A stretch of 10,867 bases of DNA, taken from NCBI GenBank assembly GCA_038998005.1, contig JAVZIY010000021.1:1-10867 (forward strand), written 5' to 3'. A program made the translations under genes and the position numbers. Origin of the DNA: CALIKW01 sp038998005. GTDB lineage: Archaea > Aenigmatarchaeota > Aenigmatarchaeia > CG10238-14 > SCSR01. The notes beneath the pieces are model-generated. The model did no database searches, was not told the origin of the DNA, and saw only the letters and a program-made list of their open reading frames with translations. Below are positions 5,612 to 10,867 of the stretch, piece after piece. Position 1 is the stretch's first letter. Every line of letters begins with the position of its first letter.

Positions 5612-6820
5612 TTACAAATAATTTAAAACTTCTTCCATAAAATCCTCTATGTTTATTACAGGACCTTGCCTACAGCTTTCTTCATCAAATTTTTCAATTT
5701 TATTCGATTCTATGCCTTTTGTGTAAATTAAAAATGGTAAAAAACCTGATAAATGCTCCCCAGTTTTTGATGAAGTAACATGATCAGAAGCAACAACAAG
5801 CAAAGTTTTATTGAAATCAACGTATTCTAATATTTTTCCAAAAACTTCTCTATCAACTTTTTCAATAAACAATCTTTTTAGGTTTGGTTTCTTATCATGA
5901 GCAGCAACATCAAAACCAAGTATGTGTAAAACAACAAAATCATAATTATTTAAAACTTCTAATGCCTTTAATACCTTTGCTTTTAAATCGGTTTTTAAAT
6001 CTCCTGTTGCACCAGAAACATCAAATACATCCATCTCTAATGCTCTTGCTATACCTTTTATTACAGGAGAAGCAGCAACACATGCTCCCTTTAAACCAAA
6101 ATTATCTTTAAAACTTTTTACATATTTATAGCAACTAGCACCTCTAAGTAAAATATAATTTGCAGGAACACTTCTATACTTATTGGCAGGATGATTTTTT
6201 AAAATTCTATAAGTTTCTTTTTCAAACTTATTTAAAGCAGCTGCTGTTTTAACAGCTTCATTATCATTCGTTAAAGGCCTTATTTCAGGTACTTCTACAC
6301 CTTCCTTTTCTAAATCAGAATCTGAAACATTTGGAGAAATTGCTACGCTGTTTAAAACAATAACACCTCTATGACCTAAAGATTTGTAAAAATCAATTCT
6401 AACACCATCTAAAAAGAATTCTTTTATATCTTTAGCCATTTCAAATAATCCAGTATAATCTCTACCAGCTCTTCTATCAACTACAACTAATTTTGGTTCA
6501 AATTCACCTGCCTTATTACTTATAACTTCTTTAACTGTTGCAAAGTTTGCTCTTATATAAACACTGCCTGGTGTTGGTTTTAAGTTTATACCCAATGCTT
6601 CTAAATAACCACGGCCTGGATATTCTTCTTTATCGTAACCAAGTAAAACAAAATTAGAAATTCCAGAATCTGGATGCTCACCTTCTTTGTTTTCTATTAA
6701 TCCAGCAAAGCTATTTTTTACTATTAAGTCTAAATTTAATTTATTAGCAAGCATTAATGGTGTTTGTTCTAAGTTATCTGAAATACCATCTAATATTAAA
6801 AATAGAACTTTTTTATGCAT
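5612..6820 (-). CDS. apgM: 2,3-bisphosphoglycerate-independent phosphoglycerate mutase, archaeal type
   Basis: Interconverts 3- and 2-phosphoglycerate in the cytosol. The 402-residue length is normal for the archaeal aPGAM family (alkaline-phosphatase superfamily). Visible features are the metal-binding DG at 11-12 and HPDSGISNFVLLGYD at 49-63, with Ser52 as the presumed phosphoserine nucleophile. Further motifs are GRGYLEALG (69-77), VVDRRAGRD (113-121), HR at 150-151, ISPNVSDSD (161-169), ATGDLKTD (271-278), HILGFDVAAHD (299-309, metal ligands) and SDH at 345-347 with His356. It starts at ATG 6820, 36 bases after the AMP phosphorylase stop, and is the last protein gene before the 23S gene. 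Downstream of RuBisCO it would move 3-phosphoglycerate into lower glycolysis. All key residues look intact. Confidence 0.92.
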   Translation of the reverse strand: MHKKVLFLILDGISDNLEQTPLMLANKLNLDLIVKNSFAGLIENKEGEHPDSGISNFVLLGYDKEEYPGRGYLEALGINLKPTPGSVYIRANFATVKEVISNKAGEFEPKLVVVDRRAGRDYTGLFEMAKDIKEFFLDGVRIDFYKSLGHRGVIVLNSVAISPNVSDSDLEKEGVEVPEIRPLTNDNEAVKTAAALNKFEKETYRILKNHPANKYRSVPANYILLRGASCYKYVKSFKDNFGLKGACVAASPVIKGIARALEMDVFDVSGATGDLKTDLKAKVLKALEVLNNYDFVVLHILGFDVAAHDKKPNLKRLFIEKVDREVFGKILEYVDFNKTLLVVASDHVTSSKTGEHLSGFLPFLIYTKGIESNKIEKFDEESCRQGPVINIEDFMEEVLNYL

Positions 6821-6856
6821 AATATTAATTTATTTCTTATTTATTTAACTTTGCAA

Positions 6857-8401
6857 TTACCTTTCAAGCATAAATAATCTTTTTCTTGGAATTTCAGAAA
6901 ATACTTTATCTAAAAGCATTTTTTCTTCAAATTTTTTACCAACAACTATTGGTTCCAATTCTTCAGCTAAATTAAAAGCGTCATTTAACCTCATATAATT
7001 ATCAGAATAAATTGTAAAAAGATCATCACCTTTTTTAACAGATTCACCTAACTTTACATTTAATTTAACACCTGCACCCTTATCCTTTGGTGCGCCAGCT
7101 GTCCTAGCTATTTGAATTATGGCAGAATTTTTTATCCATAAAACTATCCCATCGTTTTTAGATTTTAACGTTATTTGATTGTTACCAACAACTATGTCAT
7201 CTGGTTGAATTTTTGGATTTCCTCCTTGAGCTTCAATTATTTCTCTCATCTTTTTTTCCGCTTTTCCAGACTTTAAAATTTCTAAAGCTGTTTTTTTGTT
7301 TCCAACGCCAACTTCTTCAAATAACAAACCTGCTAAAGTTGTAATCTTTTCTACAATATCTCTTGGGCCTTTATTTTTTAAAGTTAGTAAAGCTTCTTTT
7401 GCCTCTAAAGCAGGACCAATACAATAACCTAATGGTTGTTCACCAAAAGTTAAACCACAAACAACATGAATTCCTAGCCTTTTTCCTAGCTCAATAAAAT
7501 CATCTGCTAATTCTAAAGCTTCATCTTTTGTTTTAATTTTTGTTTCTCTTCCAACTGGAATATCAATAACAAGATAATTTGCACCAACTGCTTTTTTCTT
7601 AGACATTATTGATGGTAAAAGTAAGGGGTCTATGCCTAAAGGATATTCTATTTGAATAAAAATATCATCTGCCGGTGCTAAATCTAAAGTTCCGCCCCAA
7701 ACTAAGCAACCATTAGTTTTTTTAACTACTTCTACTATTTCTTCTAAAGTTAAATTTACTGGTGCTAAAACTTCCATTCTTTCAGCTGTTCCACAAGGTG
7801 AAGTAATTGCCTTTGAAGAACTTTTTGGAATTGTTAAGCCAGCAGCAGCTACAATAGGAACCAATATTAAAGATGTTTTATCACCGCATAAACCACCTAT
7901 AGAATGTTTATCACATATTGTTTTCCCAGGAAAAGTAATTTTCTTTCCAGTTTCTACCATTGCCCTAGATAAATTAGCAGCTTCATCAATTGATAAGCCT
8001 CTTGTATACAAAGCTGTTACAAACGCTGTTAACTCTATAGAAGATATTTTCTTTTTTACAACGTCTTCAACAATTTTTTTAATTTTTGGATACTCTAATC
8101 TTGCACCAGCTAATTTTTGTTTTATATAAATTATAGATTCTAATTCTTTTTCTGGAAGGACTTCTAAATGTTCGCCTCCCTTTAAGTTAAAAAATTTAGT
8201 TACATCATCATTTGTTACAATTTCTCCCTTTAATGTAAATTTTGATGTTTCATCTACTATTGCAGTAAGCTCTTTTTCTTGGTATCTTAATTTAACTCTA
8301 TCTAAAGAATGTAAACCTAAAGACTCCATATCGTCTTTATTCATTATAACAATGTTCTTGCCTCCAACTTCTAAGTCTATTGGCCTTGCTACAAGTTTCA
8401 T
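6857..8401 (-). CDS. deoA: AMP phosphorylase (archaeal thymidine-phosphorylase family)
   Basis: Phosphorolyses AMP (and CMP, UMP in characterised archaeal enzymes) to base plus ribose-1,5-bisphosphate, the entry step of the AMP/RuBisCO pathway. From this start it has 514 residues, close to the usual ~500. It has the extra N-terminal domain (about 1-85) that separates archaeal AMPpase from ordinary thymidine phosphorylase, then the alpha domain, and the phosphate-binding KHSIGGLCGDKTSLI (165-179) and SSSKAITSPCGTAERME (194-210). The C-terminal region includes ARTAGAPKDKGAG. I prefer ATG 8401 (MKLVARPID) because homologues begin this way; an in-frame GTG at 8410 adds three residues. A TATATAAAG box just upstream suggests a nearly leaderless transcript. 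It lies 30-40 bases after the cysteine-rich protein gene and 36 before apgM. The isomerase that must follow it is not in the window. Confidence 0.93.
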   Translation of the reverse strand: MKLVARPIDLEVGGKNIVIMNKDDMESLGLHSLDRVKLRYQEKELTAIVDETSKFTLKGEIVTNDDVTKFFNLKGGEHLEVLPEKELESIIYIKQKLAGARLEYPKIKKIVEDVVKKKISSIELTAFVTALYTRGLSIDEAANLSRAMVETGKKITFPGKTICDKHSIGGLCGDKTSLILVPIVAAAGLTIPKSSSKAITSPCGTAERMEVLAPVNLTLEEIVEVVKKTNGCLVWGGTLDLAPADDIFIQIEYPLGIDPLLLPSIMSKKKAVGANYLVIDIPVGRETKIKTKDEALELADDFIELGKRLGIHVVCGLTFGEQPLGYCIGPALEAKEALLTLKNKGPRDIVEKITTLAGLLFEEVGVGNKKTALEILKSGKAEKKMREIIEAQGGNPKIQPDDIVVGNNQITLKSKNDGIVLWIKNSAIIQIARTAGAPKDKGAGVKLNVKLGESVKKGDDLFTIYSDNYMRLNDAFNLAEELEPIVVGKKFEEKMLLDKVFSEIPRKRLFMLER

Positions 8402-8431
8402 TAAATTCACTTAGAATAAAATTTGGATTTT

Positions 8432-8442
8432 CTTTATATATT
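8432..8442 (-). promoter_or_regulatory. Putative TATA box upstream of AMP phosphorylase
   Basis: ATATATAAAG lies 30-40 bases before the preferred ATG (8401), overlapping the end of the upstream gene. A start site about 25 nt downstream would fall close to 8410, giving a leaderless or nearly leaderless message. It would let deoA-apgM be transcribed separately from the RuBisCO part of the cluster. AT-rich DNA makes chance matches common. Confidence 0.4.
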
Positions 8443-8818
8443 AATAACCGATAGGGCAAGTTTGATTTCCAGTAATTTGATTACAAGCTTTTTTTAAGTT
8501 TGAACAATCTAAACCAGAATTGTGGTATTTGTTTTGAAGCTCACATAAATTATCAATATACCATTCTATTTGTGGTAAGCTTATGTCTGCTTGAGTATCA
8601 CAATTGTAGTTTCCCCAATAAACACAGTTCTCAATCATTACATCTTTAAAAGAGGCACATTTGTATGCTGGTCTTGCAACTTCACAACCATTCTTAGGCA
8701 TGTAGTTTGGTAAAGAAACTAAAATAAAAAAAATTATTAAAAAAATGATAGAAGCTATATCTACCTTGCTTAATTTAGGAAATTTAAATGAAAATTTTTT
8801 ATTAACTTTTTCTTCCAT
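8441..8818 (-). CDS. Cysteine-rich membrane-anchored protein, unknown function
   Basis: 125 residues, not recognised. A basic N-terminal segment (1-19) precedes one hydrophobic helix (about 20-38, IASIIFLIIFFILVSL), consistent with a signal anchor that places the C-terminal part outside the cell. That part has eight cysteines (45, 54, 65, 73, 92, 105, 112, 121) and no CxxC pair, which suggests disulfides rather than metal or Fe-S binding. The start is ATG 8818, one base after the RuBisCO stop, and the stop is 30-40 bases before AMP phosphorylase, so it is co-transcribed with carbon-salvage enzymes. A role in that pathway is not implied by its sequence. Confidence 0.75.
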   Translation of the reverse strand: MEEKVNKKFSFKFPKLSKVDIASIIFLIIFFILVSLPNYMPKNGCEVARPAYKCASFKDVMIENCVYWGNYNCDTQADISLPQIEWYIDNLCELQNKYHNSGLDCSNLKKACNQITGNQTCPIGY

Positions 8819-8819
8819 A

Positions 8820-10070
8820 TTATGACCATTGCTTTAAAGCAATATCTAATTCTTTATGTTTCTTTGAATATTCTTTAAGAGAAATATTATTTAAAGTTGC
8901 ATCAATAGCTTGTCTCATAGCCCTTGCACCTGCCTTTGTTCCTAACCTATGGCCATAAACTCCACCACCAGCTTGAATTATAATATTAATTCCTAATTTT
9001 CTGATGAGATAAGGAACTAAACCAGGATGTAAGCCACCAGAACAAACAGCAAAAACAGGCTTAATATTATACCAATTTTCTGCTAAAACATGATTGTGTT
9101 CTCTTATAATTTTGTTTTCAATTTCTTCTTCTATTGATAAAACTTCTTCCTTTGAGCCTTCCATTTTCCCAACAATAGTTCCGATATGAATTTGGTCTAC
9201 ACCTATGAGTCTTGCAATATCACTTATAACAAGCATAGATATTCCATGCTTTCTTCTAGTAAATGCTGCATGACCAGATCTATGAGCATGTAAAACAAGT
9301 TTTAAATCATCATTTGCATTTCTTAAAGTTTGCAATGCAGACCAACCAACAGTAATTATATCAACCATTGCATATTCTCCACCAGCTTCTTTAACAAAAT
9401 TTGCTCTTTCTAGCATGCTATCTAGCTCTGCTGTTATATTTGGCATATACATTTTTCTTTCTCCAGTTTCATTTTCAGCTTTGTCTCTCATTTTTAAAGT
9501 TTCTACAACTCTTTTTGCAAAATTATTAAAAGAAAGGTTTGACAAATTCTCATCGTCTTTAACAATGTCTATGCCACCAACCCAAGCCTCATAAGCAACC
9601 TTTGCATGTTCTTTTTCATTTAATCCAATCTTTGGCTTAATTATTGTTCCACACAAAGGCCTGTCCCAAACCTTTAATAGTTTTCTTACTCCCTCTATTC
9701 CATATACAGGACCTTTAAAAGACTTTATTAATTTGTAAGGCCAATGAACATCTTCTAATCTTAAATTTTTAACAACCTTCATTCCAAAAATGTTTCCTGC
9801 GATGCTTGAAAGAATTTGAGGCATATTACCAAGTTCAAACAAATCTAAGGGATAAGCAATTTTTACGCATTTTCCTTTTATTTCAAAAACCTTTGCTCCT
9901 AGTTTTTTAATTCTTGGTTTCATAGTTTTAACTTCAGTCCATGTTCCAATAGAAGATTCTGCTGCTATATGCTCTGCTGCTTTTTTAATAGAAATTCCAT
10001 TTGCAGGCTCTACTTTAAATAAACAAACTAAGTCATCTTCTTTTTGTTTGTATTTTAGGTCTACGTACAA
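8820..10070 (-). CDS. rbcL: Ribulose-1,5-bisphosphate carboxylase, form III (archaeal)
   Basis: Carboxylates RuBP to two 3-phosphoglycerates; in archaea it consumes RuBP made from AMP. The 416 residues fit form III large subunits without a small subunit. Key residues are present: ESSIGTWTEV (Glu38, Thr43, Trp44), GN at 92-93, TIIKPKIGL with Lys145 and Lys147, and GGIDIVKDDE, where Lys171 is the carbamylated lysine and Asp173/Glu174 bind Mg. HAHRSGHAAFTR follows (His263, Arg264), then loop-6 IVGKMEG (Lys302), CSGGLHPG (Ser344) and GGGVYGHRLGTKAG. The start is TTG 10070: an in-frame TGA three codons upstream excludes anything longer, the next ATG would delete conserved Glu38, and AAGGTGA sits about 6 bases before the TTG as a ribosome-binding site. 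It overlaps the upstream membrane-protein gene by 38 bases, pointing to translational coupling. The subtype within form III cannot be fixed by eye. Confidence 0.95.
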   Translation of the reverse strand: MYVDLKYKQKEDDLVCLFKVEPANGISIKKAAEHIAAESSIGTWTEVKTMKPRIKKLGAKVFEIKGKCVKIAYPLDLFELGNMPQILSSIAGNIFGMKVVKNLRLEDVHWPYKLIKSFKGPVYGIEGVRKLLKVWDRPLCGTIIKPKIGLNEKEHAKVAYEAWVGGIDIVKDDENLSNLSFNNFAKRVVETLKMRDKAENETGERKMYMPNITAELDSMLERANFVKEAGGEYAMVDIITVGWSALQTLRNANDDLKLVLHAHRSGHAAFTRRKHGISMLVISDIARLIGVDQIHIGTIVGKMEGSKEEVLSIEEEIENKIIREHNHVLAENWYNIKPVFAVCSGGLHPGLVPYLIRKLGINIIIQAGGGVYGHRLGTKAGARAMRQAIDATLNNISLKEYSKKHKELDIALKQWS

Positions 10071-10362
10071 AAGGTTTCACCTTCTTAATTTTTAGTGGCT
10101 TTATATTAACTTCTTTTGAAATTTTATATGCATCGTAAGCAAGAAATATGCTACACCACAAACACCAAAAAAATACCCAAAAAATTATTGAAAAAATTAA
10201 AGGATAGCTTACGGATAAAATAAGCAATATTAAAAATAAGCCAATTAGTGAATACAAAATAAAAAATATAAAACCTTTAATTATACTTTTGTTTAAATAA
10301 AAATAGCCAAACCCCCAAATTATAAAATTTAAAACTGCTGTAAACAAAGGACTTTTTTTCAT
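10033..10362 (-). CDS. Small membrane protein, three predicted helices, unknown function
   Basis: 109 residues with hydrophobic segments at about 5-23, 27-50 and 53-77 and a strongly basic tail (residues 88-109, many Lys and Arg). The opening LNFIIWGFGYFYLNKSIIKG has the Gly-x-Gly-Tyr...Lys-Gly look of TM2-like membrane proteins, but I would not assign the family. Its ATG overlaps the stop of the upstream gene by four bases (ATGA) and its last 38 bases overlap the RuBisCO gene, so it is translated as part of the same operon. Confidence 0.75.
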   Translation of the reverse strand: MKKSPLFTAVLNFIIWGFGYFYLNKSIIKGFIFFILYSLIGLFLILLILSVSYPLIFSIIFWVFFWCLWCSIFLAYDAYKISKEVNIKPLKIKKVKPFVRRPKIQTKRR

Positions 10363-10712
10363 TTTTTCTTCACTTTTTTAAATTTATCATAAAACCAATC
10401 TATGAGACAAGAGAGAAGATACCAATATATAATATTTAATATCATTAAAACATAATAAATATTTCCAGAACCTGAATAAGAATACAATGCTAATGGTACA
10501 TCATCTTCCCCACCAAATAACCAAAAAACAGGATTTAGCAATGGGTTGAATACATTTACAAAATTAACACATGGAACAGGAATTTCATTCATAGAAGAAC
10601 AACTTGTTGTGATAATAAAGTAACCAAAATAAGGAATATTTGATAGAATACCAATAGTTATAAATAATATAAATTTACTTTTTGTAGGTTTTAGGAATTT
10701 TTCTAATTTCAT
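10359..10712 (-). CDS. Small membrane protein, two predicted helices, unknown function
   Basis: 117 residues. Hydrophobic helices lie at about 13-36 and 85-106. The segment between them (about 37-84) holds two cysteines (38, 48) that could form a disulfide outside the cell, plus a weaker hydrophobic stretch near 57-67. The C-terminus is lysine-rich, consistent with a cytoplasmic tail. Start ATG 10712 overlaps the stop of the HAD hydrolase and its own stop overlaps the next start, both by four bases. No family recognised. Confidence 0.75.
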   Translation of the reverse strand: MKLEKFLKPTKSKFILFITIGILSNIPYFGYFIITTSCSSMNEIPVPCVNFVNVFNPLLNPVFWLFGGEDDVPLALYSYSGSGNIYYVLMILNIIYWYLLSCLIDWFYDKFKKVKKK

Positions 10713-10867
10713 TTAATTCTCTCTAATATATTTTCTATTTCTTTTAATTTATTAATCTCAAAATCTGGTTCAAATGTTTTTTCTTCATTTTTTATTTTAA
10801 GCCATACTGTTCTAATACCCAAAGCTTTTGCTGGTGTTAAATCATCATTTAACTCATCACTAATAAA
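10709..10867 (-). CDS. HAD-superfamily hydrolase, C-terminal part (5' end outside window)
   Basis: The last 52 residues of a protein that continues past base 10867. DELNDDLTPAKALGIRTVWL matches HAD motif IV and what follows: an acidic Asp pair binding Mg, then the Ala-Lys-x-Leu-Gly-Ile-x-Thr-Val-Trp-Leu segment. The ending EPDFEINKLKEIENIL is typical of small phosphatases of the HAD_2/phosphoglycolate-phosphatase-like group. The substrate cannot be told from this piece. It shares ATGA with the following membrane-protein gene. Confidence 0.8.
   Translation of the reverse strand, partial: FISDELNDDLTPAKALGIRTVWLKIKNEEKTFEPDFEINKLKEIENILERIK

Noticed and set aside
5884..6111. Plus-strand frame of 75 codons rich in Leu and Gln
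   Set aside because: Antisense to apgM, with low-complexity composition caused by the opposite strand.
8432..8818. Strong terminator between RuBisCO section and AMP phosphorylase
   Set aside because: No oligo-T run in the sense direction; the genes are too close for a clear boundary.

Overview
The window looks like low-GC archaeal DNA, most probably from a DPANN lineage such as Woesearchaeota or Pacearchaeota. The evidence is an archaeal-type 23S rRNA with bulge-helix-bulge (BHB) introns, an archaeal AMP phosphorylase, form III RuBisCO, archaeal-type phosphoglycerate mutase, TATA-like promoters and tightly packed small membrane proteins. The phylum is inference; the domain call is well supported. 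Every gene found lies on the minus strand.

Region 1 (about 5218 down to 1) is a 23S rRNA gene broken up by nine insertions. From the rRNA 5' end they are I1 4466-4581, I2 3126-3865, I3 2481-2598, I4 2239-2268, I5 1879-2227, I6 about 1490-1840, I7 1087-1398, I8 655-685 and I9 about 556 to beyond base 1. For I1, I2, I3, I5, I7 and I8 a canonical BHB (4-bp helix between two 3-nt bulges) can be drawn by eye. Cutting each bulge after its second base restores an rRNA of the expected length and sequence. I4 fits a relaxed BHB, I6 is approximate, and I9 is cut by the window edge. The exons total about 2.6 kb and the introns also about 2.6 kb. I9 carries a LAGLIDADG endonuclease that is intact as far as it is visible. 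I2 carries a frameshifted PD-(D/E)XK-like nuclease. I1, I5, I6 and I7 hold decayed LAGLIDADG fragments. I3, I4 and I8 carry no protein. I4 and I8 are only 30 and 31 nt, and I4 and I5 enclose an exon of only 11 nt.

Region 2 (5219-5611) is the rRNA leader, with TATA-like boxes and three hairpins. There is no 16S, tRNA or 5S gene upstream: a protein operon precedes the 23S gene, so the rRNA genes are unlinked here.

Region 3 (5612-10867) is a compact co-directional cluster. In order of transcription it holds a HAD-family hydrolase (3' end only), two small membrane proteins, form III RuBisCO, a cysteine-rich membrane-anchored protein, AMP phosphorylase and apgM. Three of these products belong to the archaeal AMP salvage route: AMP to ribose-1,5-bisphosphate, (isomerase not in the window) to RuBP, to 3-phosphoglycerate, to 2-phosphoglycerate and on into lower glycolysis.
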